IMG/VR virus record: IMGVR_UViG_3300036828_000741
Coordinates: 1-32,741 of that record
Reading direction: 5' to 3' (one strand)
Length of the DNA stretch: 32,741 nucleotides
Source: a virus
Shown here piece after piece: positions 7,526 through 16,098 of the stretch. How positions within the stretch are numbered: position 1 is the stretch's first letter; every line of letters starts with the position of its first letter. A program made the translations under genes and the position numbers. Below the pieces are notes generated by a model, which did no database searches, was not told the origin of the DNA, and worked only from the letters and a program-made list of their open reading frames with translations.

Positions 7526-7682
7526 TGTGCTACACTGTGCTACACGTCGCCCAGACTCGGCGCGGAGGCCAAAGTCACGACGGCGGCGTACGCCCGCCCA
7601 GACTTCACGCGAAGGCCAAAGTCACGACGGCGGACGCCCGCTCAAAGCTCGAACGTTTCCCAACACTGTAACGGCGGGCGTA
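7526..7682 (+). repeat. Triple hairpin array with promoter-like repeat
   Basis: TGTGCTACACTGTGCTACAC (7526-7545) contains TACACT at 7531-7536. Three related units follow, each with a CCCAGACT- or CTCAAAG-like 5' loop, a CCAA centre and an ACGGCGG end: arms CGTCGCC (7545-7551)/GGCGGCG (7582-7588), TACGCCCGCC (7589-7598)/GGCGGACG (7629-7636), and ACGCCCGC (7634-7641)/GGCGGGCGTA (7673-7682). Units 1 and 2 share GGCCAAAGTCACGACGGCGG. The outermost TACGCCCGCC pairs perfectly with GGCGGGCGTA 75 bases away, so alternative folds exist. Confidence 0.7.
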
Positions 7683-7684
7683 GA

Positions 7685-7731
7685 CGGGGCTGGGCCAGGA
7701 AGCTGCCCCACAGCGAAATGGCCCAGCCCCG
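7685..7731. terminator. Long hairpin downstream of major capsid gene
   Basis: CGGGGCTGGGCCA (7685-7697) and TGGCCCAGCCCCG (7719-7731) form a perfect 13-bp stem with a 21-base loop, starting seven bases past the capsid stop codon as transcribed leftward. There is no T-run on either side, so this is either a non-canonical terminator or a 3'-end stabiliser of the capsid message. It lacks the CCCAA/CCAA loop motifs of the dispersed hairpin family. Confidence 0.55.
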
Positions 7732-7738
7732 CCGGCTG

Positions 7739-9016
7739 TCAGGTGCTGGCCGTCTTCACCGCACCGGTCTGGTCCACGAGGACACCATCCCCGCGGATCA
7801 GCGCCCGGAACGCCACCAGATCCGACCCGAACAGGTAGTCATCGGAACGCTCGAAGCGCACCGGCCCGACGATCCGCACAAAGAACTGCGAGAAGTCGCC
7901 GAACAGGACCACCTTGTTACCGGTCGCACCCAGCGCCGGCATGTACGGGTCCGCCACCAGCGGCTTGCCCAGCAGCAGGTCAGGCGACCCCAGCACCATC
8001 GAGGGCTCCCAGATGGGGCGCCCGTTCGCGTCCACGATCAGCCGGAACGACCCGATCGTCTTGTCCGCCGCGAGCCAGTAACAACTGCGCGACTGACGGT
8101 ACGGGGCGATCACCGAGTACTCAAGGTTGACCAGGTTCGCGTACGACGCCCCTGAGATCGCCACACCCGTCACACCCGCGGCCGCGGACGTGATCAGCCC
8201 AGTGGGCTGCGCCGTCCCAGTACCGGTCACCAGGTCCGACCCGAACTTGTTCCCCAGCGCACGGCCCGCCTGCATGGCCAGGTAGCCGACAAGATCGACA
8301 CCCGAGTCATCCAGCAGTTCCCGCGCCACCTGGAGCAGGATGCCGTACTTGTACGCACCCAGCGTCGCCAGCCCGAACGTCGGGTCCGCCGTGGCGAGAC
8401 CCGCACCCTGGGCCGCAGACGCCGCGGTGGAGTGCTGCGTGGTCTTCGGGATCTGCAGCGTCTCGCCGCCGGCCGTGTTCAGCACGGTCGGACCAGTCTG
8501 CAGCACACCGGACACCTCAATAAGGTGAGCGATCAGCTGGTCATAGAAGTCGATGGGAATGATCGACGCACCAGCTGACGTGCCACCAGACGGCGTCGGG
8601 CCCGGGCCCGTGAGGGTACGCAGGTTGATCGGGCCGTAGTTCCAGTCGATCCGGCTGGACTCCGGCCGGGCCACCTCCATGGAACGCGGGGCACCCGGGT
8701 CGCCACGCAGGAACGCCCGGAATTCCTCGTTCAGCCTGCGGTGCGTCGGGGGAGCGGACGCCATTTCCTTCTTCGCCTCACGCGAGGTGAGCGCATTAAA
8801 GGTCTTGTCGGCCTCGGCGGCACGCTTCTCGGCGTCAAGCGCACTCTTAATGCGCTTGTCCAGCGTGTCCATTTCCTCATTCATCACGTCCCAGGTGCCC
8901 TGCTCCTCAGCGGAGAAGGCACGGTTCTCGGACGCGGCGCGGTCGGCAAGAGCCTTGCACTCTTCCCAAACCTTAAGGCGCCTGTCACGCAGGGCCTTGG
9001 TCACTTCACTGGCCAT
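7739..9016 (-). CDS. HK97-fold major capsid protein
   Basis: The start is ATG 9016 (MASEVTKALRDRRLKVW), eight bases after AAGGAAA; an in-frame extension to 9088 lacks a good ribosome site. The 425-residue product has the phage capsid (HK97 family) layout: a charged coiled-coil scaffold region at about residues 1-95, a linker, then the core with INLRTLTG, GGTSAGASIIPIDFYDQLI, LQTGPTVLNTAGGETLQIPK, ELLDDSGVDLVGYL and a C-terminal VVLFGDFSQFFVRIVGPVRFERSDDYLF. The scaffold region is expected to be removed by the protease encoded just upstream. This is the main building block of the capsid shell. Confidence 0.95.
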   Translation of the reverse strand: MASEVTKALRDRRLKVWEECKALADRAASENRAFSAEEQGTWDVMNEEMDTLDKRIKSALDAEKRAAEADKTFNALTSREAKKEMASAPPTHRRLNEEFRAFLRGDPGAPRSMEVARPESSRIDWNYGPINLRTLTGPGPTPSGGTSAGASIIPIDFYDQLIAHLIEVSGVLQTGPTVLNTAGGETLQIPKTTQHSTAASAAQGAGLATADPTFGLATLGAYKYGILLQVARELLDDSGVDLVGYLAMQAGRALGNKFGSDLVTGTGTAQPTGLITSAAAGVTGVAISGASYANLVNLEYSVIAPYRQSRSCYWLAADKTIGSFRLIVDANGRPIWEPSMVLGSPDLLLGKPLVADPYMPALGATGNKVVLFGDFSQFFVRIVGPVRFERSDDYLFGSDLVAFRALIRGDGVLVDQTGAVKTAST

Positions 9017-9105
9017 GATGGTTTCCTTTCTCTGGGCCAGTACCTGATTTCTGTGACCTCGGCCTGGGCAGGAGGTCCGGGGATGCAAGCTGTGCTATCC
9101 CTTGA

Positions 9106-9231
9106 TACACTGTGCTACGCCAGCACGCCCAAAGGTCTTACGGCACCTAGAAGCAGCGCGGCGTGCTGGCTGTAGTGCCAGCACGCCTAAAGGTGGCGCG
9201 CACGCCAGAGCATGAGCGGCGTGCTGGCACT
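9106..9231 (+). repeat. Tandem pair of hairpin elements with identical arms
   Basis: Copy A has GCCAGCACGCC (9119-9129) and GGCGTGCTGGC (9160-9170), a perfect 11-bp stem. Copy B has the same arms at 9177-9187 and 9218-9228, extending to 14 bp (9174-9231). Loops differ after a shared AAAGGT: copy A allows AGGT/ACCT pairing, copy B TGGCG/CGCCA. TACACT (9106-9111) lies seven bases before the first arm, with TGTGCTA-like sequence on both sides. The copies lie between capsid and protease genes, antisense to both. Confidence 0.8.
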
Positions 9232-10240
9232 ACTCATCCCCGTCCGCAAAATATGGGTCATGCTTGCGCGGGAGCATGAGCGCGGCGGCCTGCGCCCCGA
9301 ACAGCGTGCGCGGGCTGGGCCGGCTCACATGCGTGGGCGACGGGCCGGCCTCGGTCCTGGTGAGGACGGTGCGCAGTTCCCCGTTCTCGGCGAGGGAGCG
9401 GATCTCGTCGACGGACGCCTGCACATAGTTGGCCAGCGACGCGAGGGCCGCGCTGGTCGCACGTACCGCCGCCGTCGCGTCCGGGTAGCCGGGCGACAGG
9501 ACCGGTGCCACGTCAATCAGGTCCACGCTGTGCAGGGTGCGGCGCGGGAAGTTCTGCTCCGTCACGTCCCATTCGTCGCCGCCCGGGTTGACCCGGAACG
9601 CGAACGAGGAATGCCGGATGTCACCCCGCTGCACGAGTTCCCGCACGTCAGACCGCGACTCCGGGGGCAGGACCTGGTAGTCGAGGCCCATCTGGTCGGG
9701 GCGCAGCCGCAGCGTCCCCGCCGCGGTGGTGCCCAGCACAAAGTTGGCGTCATGGTTGAATCGGCAGACCACGTCATGCCAGTCGCCGGCCTTGGCGTCG
9801 TCGAAGGCGTGCGGCGCGACCCGCTCGACGAACCCGCCGAGGTTACGGGACATGCGGGGCATGAACACGGTGGCGTACCCGCCGATCCATTTCCCGTCGC
9901 TGCCCATGTCCCGCATTTCGAGGGGCCATGACAGGTCGCGGTACTGGCTGGTGATCCGCAGCTCGCGGATCTCCTCATCCTGCGACAGGCTGTTCTCGCC
10001 ACCGACGTTGACCCCGAACCGCTTCGCGGCGGCCTTGATCTTGCCCATGGCTTTCTCGCCGAAGGGGGACTGGCTGGCCCGGGCCAGCGCGTTCCTCACG
10101 TGTGCCGCGTCGTGCACCGGGAAATGCCGCAGCGACCGGGGTGTCGTCTTGCCGCCGCTGTCCTTCGTGCCGCCCGGCTCGATGTACGCGAAGGCGGAGT
10201 CGGGAAGGTCGTTGACCGACGCGCTTGTCAGTTCCGCCAT
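9230..10240 (-). CDS. HK97-family prohead (capsid maturation) protease with extra N-terminal domain
   Basis: A 336-residue protein. Residues 95-255 match HK97 prohead proteases: GGYATVFM, F-ERVAPHAF, RFNHDANFVLGTT with the likely catalytic His163, LDYQVLPPESR, and GDIRHSSFAF with the likely Ser211 or Ser212. Residues 10-80 form a separate module (FPVHDAAHVRNALARASQSP, KIKAAAKRFGV) seen in other actinophage head proteins but not in the minimal HK97 protease. The ribosome site GAGG is about 11 bases upstream. Location between portal and capsid genes is typical. It should cleave the capsid scaffold during head maturation. Confidence 0.92.
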   Translation of the reverse strand: MAELTSASVNDLPDSAFAYIEPGGTKDSGGKTTPRSLRHFPVHDAAHVRNALARASQSPFGEKAMGKIKAAAKRFGVNVGGENSLSQDEEIRELRITSQYRDLSWPLEMRDMGSDGKWIGGYATVFMPRMSRNLGGFVERVAPHAFDDAKAGDWHDVVCRFNHDANFVLGTTAAGTLRLRPDQMGLDYQVLPPESRSDVRELVQRGDIRHSSFAFRVNPGGDEWDVTEQNFPRRTLHSVDLIDVAPVLSPGYPDATAAVRATSAALASLANYVQASVDEIRSLAENGELRTVLTRTEAGPSPTHVSRPSPRTLFGAQAAALMLPRKHDPYFADGDE

Positions 10241-10310
10241 CTGACCATTACCTCTTTCTCATACCGGCCGCGGACGGCCACTGAGCTCCGCGCGGCTCGG
10301 AGCAGACTGA

Positions 10311-12138
10311 TTACCTGGGTTGCGACCCGCTGCCGTTCAGCACGAATCCTTCAGACATTTTCCTGAGCTGCAGCAAGGTCTGGGCGGCGCTGCCCGCCGT
10401 GTTGGGGGCGGGCTGCGGGGCAGGTGCGGGGATGGGCAGGGCACGCAGCTCGGTTTCCGCTGGGAGATCCTTCACGATCTCGTCGAGGATGCCCTTGGTG
10501 CGGGCCTTCCCTGCCTTGCGCCGCCGGGTGCCCGATTCCTCATCGTCGAGGCAGCCGGCCCGCTGGGCGAGGGTGACCCAGTCGCTGGCGCGCTGCCGGT
10601 CGGTGCGGGTGGCGAGCTGGTGCGGCGGCCCGAAGAAGTGATCCCGTGGTTCCTCTTCCTCAATGCCCCGGTCCCGCGGGGCGCCTGCAGCTCCAGTGAC
10701 TGGGCCGGCGGGCTCAGTGCGCTGCTCCTCACCCTGGCCGTTCTTACTGCGGAACGTGGTGAGCTGCCGGCCGAGATACGCGGTGGGGGTGACCGCGATG
10801 GGCGGGACACCAGGCTGGTCCTCAGCGGTGAGGCCCTTGGCCTGCAGTTCCTCCAGCATCTCCGCCGCGAGGGTCGCTTCCATGGTGACGTCGTTCATGT
10901 AGCTGTTCGGGATGGCGCGCGTGGTCGACGCCATCCGCTCCAGGACCTTCAGCGGGATGAACTCGTTACCGCGGCTGCCCGGGTACGGTGGCAGGTCCTC
11001 GATCGCGCGGATCTCGTCGATGGTCCGCAGGCCCATGTCCCGCCAGGCGGCCTCGATCTGCACCCGGGACTTCAGGTCGGTTTTCAGCAGCGCGTCGGTG
11101 TTGAACCGGGCGAACTGCGGTTTGGGCAGCAGCTGGGTGAACAGCCCTTCCAGCCGCACCAGCCACGGCCGCAGCGTGTCGGTGATCAGCGACAGGGTTT
11201 CCTGTTCCTGCGTGCTGTACGTCAGGGAGTCACCGCGGGCGCCGCCGACCTTAGTGGGCGGGACACCGTAGACCGCGGCGATCTGGGTGGCGTTCAGCTG
11301 CATCGCCTGGATGAACGCGGCCTCGTTCGGCGGGACCACGACGGGCTTGTAATCCCAGTCTTTGCCGTACACGAGGGGCTGCCGCAGCTGCAGGGTCTCG
11401 GTGAGGCGCCGGCGGATCTCCTTCGCGTCGTTCTCGCCGACTTCCTCGGCGAGGTTCTGGAAGGTGCCGGGCGGGAACCCGCCGTTGCGGAACCACGTCG
11501 CGGTGTACTGCAGGGCGTCGATGCCCTGTTCCATCAGCAGCGCGAACGCGCGCAGCGGGGACACCGCGGCGAGCTTGCCGGGCACCACGAACGCGCGGAC
11601 CTGCACCAGCTGCTGCCGTGGGATCTGCTGCCCGTCGAAGTACACTTTCGCGGCGCGGGTGTTGAAGGGCTGCTGCTCGTCGTCCTCAACGCTGACCCGC
11701 TCAGGGGGCAGCCATTCGATGGTCTGCGGGTAGCCCAGCCCATTCGGTGAGTTCACCCCGGTGCGGGAGGAGATCAGGCCCCACGAGTTGCCCCACAGCA
11801 GCGCGGACGTCATGGCCTGGAACAGCCAGTCGTAGATGGTGGTGCTGGGGTCCGCGGACGGGTTGTCGAGCAGCTGGCTGCCTGGCAGCTTGATCTGTGA
11901 CCCGTCGGGGTTCATCCGGTACACGTTGACCGGCAGGGAGGCGACCGCGTCGGCGATGTACCGCACGCAGGAATACACGGCGGCCAGGCCCAGCACCCGG
12001 TCGGCGCCTGTCACCTGCTCGCTGGGGTGGACCGGGCCGCCAGTATTAAATTTCCAGTAAGTACGGGTTCCGCCAGGGCTGCCACGGCACGCCACCGATG
12101 GTGCGGTACTCCGTGTTAACCCGGTCGAGAAGACCCAT
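10311..12138 (-). CDS. HK97-family portal protein with apparent 1-nt frameshift
   Basis: The body (10311 to about 12057) is a clear HK97-type portal: FNTGGPVHPS, VYSCVRYIADAVASLP, LLWGNSWGLI, PLRAFALLMEQGIDALQYTATWFRNG, and MQLNATQIAAVYGVPP. The best start is ATG 12138, eight bases after GGGAGGTG, but that frame (MGLLDRVNTEYR, GGVPWQPWRNPYLLEI) stops after 30 codons, at 12046. Removing one base from TACTTAC near 12057-12064 joins the frames as WRNPYYWKFNTGG, a natural portal sequence. The conserved frame stays open up to 12200, but that extension overlaps a hairpin element. A GTG at about 12147 in the body frame is an alternative start. Sequencing error, mutation or programmed shift remain open. 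The C-terminus is long and charged. Confidence 0.85.
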
Positions 12139-12163
12139 TCCTGATTCACCTCCCTTCCTGCGC

Positions 12164-12239
12164 TACTGTGTGCTGCCGTTGTTTCTGGGTGCCCGCTCAA
12201 ATTTCCAGCGTCTAGCCAAATCCGTAGCGGCGGGCACTC
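12164..12239 (+). repeat. Hairpin element with -10-like hexamer
   Basis: Arms GGGTGCCCGC (from 12187) and GCGGGCACTC (12230-12239) pair with one wobble. The loop begins TCAAATTT and contains CAGCGTCTAGCCAAA, the family's inner CCAA motif. TACTGT (12164-12169) lies about 18 bases upstream of the arm. It sits between the portal start and the lectin-like tail gene stop. Confidence 0.75.
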
Positions 12240-12242
12240 TTT

Positions 12243-13757
12243 CTATGGCCCCATATAGCCGGTGCTTGAGGCGCCGATGTCGTCGAGCCAGTAGGTGAAG
12301 ACCGTGGCGCTGGACCCGGACTGGCCGAACTGCACGCTGGAGATCGTCCCGGCCGTGGCACTGGTGGTACTGGTGACCGTCTGGTCTGGGGTGGTGCCGT
12401 TGACGTTGGCGCCGACGTAGATCTGGATCTGTGCCGACCCGCTGGCGGCGTCACCAATCAGGTAGCCCTCGATACGGTTCCAGCCGGTGGACAGCGTGGT
12501 GGTGGTGGAGACCATGGTGCCGCCGCTGGCGTTCAGCGCCCGGATCGTGCCCGTGGTGGTGATGACGAGCGAGCCGCAGATCGTGGCGCCCCCTGACGTG
12601 TTGTACCAGGCGACGATGCGGTAGTTCCCGGCCGGCGCGGTACCGGAGTAGTACACGTAGGCGCGGACCCACAGCTGCGTGTACCCGCCCGCGCCGAGCT
12701 TCGGGCCCCACCGGGCGAGTGCGAAGTGTGAGGTACCGGAGGTGGACACCTTGCAGGACAGCGTCCCGCTGTGCGCCTGCGTGCTGTCGAAGTTCAGGAA
12801 GTCCGTGCCCGGGGTGGTGAGGGTGACCGCGTCGAAGTTCGTGTCGCCGGTGCCCGCCGACGTGGTGGTGACAGCGGCGCCGTTCGTGCCGCCCTCGAAG
12901 CTGTAGGTGATGCCCGCGGTGGTCACGGCAGAGCCCGAGCCAGCCGCCCCGGCACCAGCCAGCGCGGCTGTGCTCCTGACCGTGGCGGTGGCGGTGGCGG
13001 TCCCGGCGCCGGCCAGTGTGGCCGTGCTGCTGACTGCCGCCCTGGCGCTGGCGGTCCCGGCGCCTGCGATGCCCGCGGTGGCCTGCACTGGCCCGCCGCT
13101 GACCGTGGAGGCAGCGCCGGCGGTGCCTGCCCCGGCGATCTGCGCGGTGGCCTGCACGAGGACCGTGGAGGCCGCGCCGGCGGTGCCTGCGCCGGCGATC
13201 TGCGCGGTGGCCTGCACTGGCCCGCCGCTGACGCTGGCCGTGGCCCGGGCGGTGCCCGCACCGGCCAGCGCGCCGCTGACCCGCCACCCGCCGAAACTGG
13301 ATGCTGCGGCCGCGGTGCCTGCCCCGGCGATCTGCGCCGCCCAGGACAGCGGCAGGAACCCCTGCGTGAAGGTCACCCCGCCGGCGGACGCCCACGTCGC
13401 CTTGACCGACGCCGCAGCGTTCACCCCGCCTGCCGCGGCAAAGTCGGCGATGATGAGACCGGATACGAACGTCTGGCTGTTCGTCATATCCGGGTAGAGG
13501 TAGAAGTTCCGCGGGTACCCGTCCGTCGCAGCGACGTAGGTCTGGCTGGTCGCGTCGTCATAGAACCCGCTGAACGACCCGCTAGCGTCGTCCAGCGACG
13601 GGACCTGGATGAGCATGCGGTCGCGGATCGACGTCACATCGGTCCAGGCCAGCGCCCAGTCGACTTCCCAGTCGGACAGGTACGCGATGGGTGATGCCTG
13701 GCTGCCGAACGTCTGCCCGAGGTACACGATGCCGCGTTTCCCGTGCAGCCGTCCCAT
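12243..13757 (-). CDS. Lectin-like minor tail protein with AGAGTA repeats
   Basis: A 504-residue protein whose ATG overlaps the upstream TGA (TGATG). Residues 1-136 look like a tail attachment domain (IAYLSDWEVDWALAWTD, DRMLIQVPSLDD, FYLYPDMTNSQTFVSG). Residues 137-283 are about nine Ala/Gly repeats with an AGAGTA core. Residues 284-504 form a jelly-roll-like domain from TYSFEGG to YWLDDIG-SSTGYMGP, parallel to that of the protein at 1-1719. It likely contributes to receptor or sugar recognition at the tail tip. A tail gene located between sugar-modifying genes and the portal, upstream of all head genes, is an uncommon order. Confidence 0.78.
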   Translation of the reverse strand: MGRLHGKRGIVYLGQTFGSQASPIAYLSDWEVDWALAWTDVTSIRDRMLIQVPSLDDASGSFSGFYDDATSQTYVAATDGYPRNFYLYPDMTNSQTFVSGLIIADFAAAGGVNAAASVKATWASAGGVTFTQGFLPLSWAAQIAGAGTAAAASSFGGWRVSGALAGAGTARATASVSGGPVQATAQIAGAGTAGAASTVLVQATAQIAGAGTAGAASTVSGGPVQATAGIAGAGTASARAAVSSTATLAGAGTATATATVRSTAALAGAGAAGSGSAVTTAGITYSFEGGTNGAAVTTTSAGTGDTNFDAVTLTTPGTDFLNFDSTQAHSGTLSCKVSTSGTSHFALARWGPKLGAGGYTQLWVRAYVYYSGTAPAGNYRIVAWYNTSGGATICGSLVITTTGTIRALNASGGTMVSTTTTLSTGWNRIEGYLIGDAASGSAQIQIYVGANVNGTTPDQTVTSTTSATAGTISSVQFGQSGSSATVFTYWLDDIGASSTGYMGP

Positions 13758-14356
13758 CAGTAATGCTCAGCGATGGTGTCGGGGCACATGGCCCACCGCG
13801 CGCCGGCCTGCATCCACCGGTCCGCGATGTCCCAGTCGATGGTGGCCTCACCGGTGCGCCAGGTCGCGAACCTGGTGTCCACGCCGCGGCGGTGCGCCAT
13901 CCCTGACGTGTCGATCTGGGTGTAGGCGGGCGGGTCGGCGCCCACCGCGCTGCCCTGCGCGTGGATGAACACCCGGCCGTAGGCGAAGTCGGTGAGCGGG
14001 TCCTCGAAGAGTTCCGCGAGGCGCTTGCACGCCATCGGCAGGTAGGCGTTGTCGTCGTCGAGGTAGGCGATGATGTCACCCTCGGCGATCTCCAGCCCGC
14101 GCAGCCGGGCGTGCACACCCCACGAGCTTGGTTCCACATGGGCGGGGAGCTGCTCGAAGCGCACTGCGTGTTTCCGCGGCCGGGCGGCCGGTTCCTCAGC
14201 GGAAATCAGGTCGGCGAGCTGCGGGTCAGGCCCGTCGGACACGATGACATGCTCGACCCACCGGTACGTCTGGGCCTGAACTGACGGCATGCAGCGGCCC
14301 AGCAGCAGCTCGTGGCGGCGCCATGTCGGCGTGATAACGCTGATTGTGGGCTTCAT
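13757..14356 (-). CDS. GT-A family 2 glycosyltransferase
   Basis: A 199-residue, single-domain GT2 enzyme: SVITPTWRR at residues 6-14, HVIVSDGPDP, GLEIAEGDIIAYLDDDN with the metal-binding Asp triplet at 100-102, and WMQAGARWAMCPDTIAEHY near the end. Its length covers the nucleotide-binding half and a short acceptor part. The ATG at 14356 has no strong Shine-Dalgarno; the epimerase gene ends 15 bases upstream. It belongs to a four-gene sugar/tail cassette (15782-12243) and probably acts on a virion or tail glycan; the donor is unknown. Confidence 0.85.
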   Translation of the reverse strand: MKPTISVITPTWRRHELLLGRCMPSVQAQTYRWVEHVIVSDGPDPQLADLISAEEPAARPRKHAVRFEQLPAHVEPSSWGVHARLRGLEIAEGDIIAYLDDDNAYLPMACKRLAELFEDPLTDFAYGRVFIHAQGSAVGADPPAYTQIDTSGMAHRRGVDTRFATWRTGEATIDWDIADRWMQAGARWAMCPDTIAEHY

Positions 14357-14371
14357 GCATCATGACCAAGA

Positions 14372-15220
14372 TCAGCGGACCTGCTGCTGATAGCCTGCGA
14401 GCCAGTTGCGATACCAGTCGATGGTCTCGCACATCAGGTACGGCCAGGTGGACTTGACCACGGGCTTGCTGGCCACCACGTCGGCGCCGAGGGGCTCACC
14501 GGGCCGCCCAGCGGTGATGCGCAGGACGTGGCTGTCAGAGCCGGTGGCGACAGCAATGTCGAGGGCCACGTCGAGGACGCTGATGGCCCGGCCGGTGCCC
14601 GCCTCGGTGACCTCACCGTACGGGCCGTCCAGCGCGTCCACGAGGACTTTCGCCACTTCCGTGACGTGCACCATGTCGATGCGCTGGGAGCCGTCACCGT
14701 ACACTTCCAGCGCCATGCCGGTCAGGGCGCGGCACGTGAAGCTGGGGAAGATCTTCCGCACCGGGGACGGGCCGTGCGGCGCGCATGGCTTCTGGCCTGG
14801 CCCGTACACGTGGTACGCGCGGACCACGGCGATGCGTTCCCCGCCCCACTGCGCCCGGGCCAGGGCGAGATCCTCAGCGGCGGCCTTGGTGATCGCGTAC
14901 GTGTTGGGCTGGCCGCGGTGACCGGTGCCGATCTGGACCACGGGGATGTTGAGCGTGGCCCCCAGCTCGTACACGTTGACCGCGCCGAGAATGTTCACCC
15001 AGGCGGCGTGGTGCTGCCGGCCATGCAGTTCGCTGGTGCCGAGGACGCCGGCGAGGTTGATGATGCCCTCGGCTTCCAGCCCTGCGGCTACCTCCAGCTC
15101 ACCGGCGTGCCGTATGTCATGCGGTGCGTCGAAGGACAGGTACTCGTGCCCGCGGGCGGCGAGTTCCTCACGGACGGCCAGGCCGATGAAGCCGTTAGAC
15201 CCGGTTACCAGCACTTTCAA
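14372..15220 (-). CDS. NAD-dependent sugar epimerase/dehydratase (extended SDR)
   Basis: I start at TTG 15220, nine bases after GGAGG; this gives 282 residues and puts the Rossmann motif VTGSNGFIG at residues 5-13. The catalytic Tyr108-x3-Lys112 lies in NTYAITK, the fold continues with AGVLGTSEL and VYGPGQ, and MVHVTEVAKVLVDAL is typical of extended SDR proteins. It overlaps the methyltransferase stop by 26 bases. Together with the neighbouring methyltransferase and GT2 it suggests synthesis of a modified nucleotide sugar. Exact reaction (epimerase, dehydratase or reductase) cannot be fixed. Confidence 0.88.
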   Translation of the reverse strand: MKVLVTGSNGFIGLAVREELAARGHEYLSFDAPHDIRHAGELEVAAGLEAEGIINLAGVLGTSELHGRQHHAAWVNILGAVNVYELGATLNIPVVQIGTGHRGQPNTYAITKAAAEDLALARAQWGGERIAVVRAYHVYGPGQKPCAPHGPSPVRKIFPSFTCRALTGMALEVYGDGSQRIDMVHVTEVAKVLVDALDGPYGEVTEAGTGRAISVLDVALDIAVATGSDSHVLRITAGRPGEPLGADVVASKPVVKSTWPYLMCETIDWYRNWLAGYQQQVR

Positions 15221-15782
15221 GACGCTGGACCTCCAGTTTGCGGCTGACCCACATGGAGCCAACGATCCTGTCCTGCATGGCCTGCTGGCCCATCACATCG
15301 GTGAACGCCCTGTCCACCGCGGCCTTCACGCCGGGGCAGCAGCAGTCTTCCAGATAGTCATGCACCGCGACCACACCACCGGGAGCCAGCAGCGGCAGCG
15401 CGGCCGTAATGTCAGCGGAGCAGGCTTCATAGCTGTGGTCACCGTCGATGAAGATGAACCCGAAATACTTTTCCCGCAGGCCGAACAGCCCATGCGGGCT
15501 GCCTTCCTGGATGATGGTCACCCGGTCGCCGACACCGAAGTTGTCCAGGGCGGTGCGCATCGGCTGGATGGACTGCAGCCAGATGTGCGGGTCCACGGCG
15601 ACGATGCTCTTAGCGCCGGCCAGGGCCATGCAGATGGCGCTGTACCCGAATGCGGAACCGATCTCCAGGACACGCTGACCCGCGGCGAGCTCCCCCAGAA
15701 TCGCTGATTCCTCTTCGAGGATGGAGGTGCTGATGCCTGGCCGGCCGGGCGCGGGGGAGCGGTACACCCAGGGCAGATGCAT
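15195..15782 (-). CDS. Class I SAM-dependent methyltransferase
   Basis: A 195-residue protein with motif I VLEIGSAFGYSA (38-49), an acidic end of strand 2 in VAVDPH, and FIFIDGDHSYEACSADI followed by LLAPGGVVAVHDY. This set is typical of the Methyltransf_24/CmcI-like group, many members of which methylate sugars or small molecules. The ATG is two bases after the upstream stop and has only a weak ribosome site, so it relies on coupling. It is co-operonic with an epimerase and GT2, so sugar O-methylation is the best guess. Confidence 0.85.
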   Translation of the reverse strand: MHLPWVYRSPAPGRPGISTSILEEESAILGELAAGQRVLEIGSAFGYSAICMALAGAKSIVAVDPHIWLQSIQPMRTALDNFGVGDRVTIIQEGSPHGLFGLREKYFGFIFIDGDHSYEACSADITAALPLLAPGGVVAVHDYLEDCCCPGVKAAVDRAFTDVMGQQAMQDRIVGSMWVSRKLEVQRLESAGNRV

Positions 15783-15783
15783 G

Positions 15784-16098
15784 TCAGGTCACCCGCGCCA
15801 GTTCCGCGCGGAGCTGCGCGTTCTCCGCCAGCACCTGTTCCAGCGCCGGCTGGGTGAGCGGTGTGCCGCGGGCTTCCCGCCAGCCGGTCCGGACCGCGAC
15901 CGCGCACCACGCACCGGAGAAGAACAGGATCGTGAAGAACTTCGCGGCCAGCCAGCCGATGAGGAAGAAGAACGAGGCGATGACCGCGAGGATGACGCGG
16001 CCCGGCTGGACCTGATGGGCTTGCGCGGTGATCTCGTCGAGGTGACGCCGCTCCGCGAAGCTGGGCGGCACGATCACATTGTCGGTGTCAGCGGTCAT
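15784..16098 (-). CDS. Small membrane protein
   Basis: A 104-residue protein with two closely spaced hydrophobic segments (VILAVIASFFFLIGWLAA and FFTILFFSGAWCAVAV), a soluble N-terminus of about 35 residues and a C-terminal helix (EQVLAENAQLRAELARVT) that may form a short coiled coil. Its ATG overlaps the TGA of the upstream 56-aa gene (ATGA). Phage membrane proteins next to terminase genes vary in role; no function is assigned. Confidence 0.7.
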   Translation of the reverse strand: MTADTDNVIVPPSFAERRHLDEITAQAHQVQPGRVILAVIASFFFLIGWLAAKFFTILFFSGAWCAVAVRTGWREARGTPLTQPALEQVLAENAQLRAELARVT

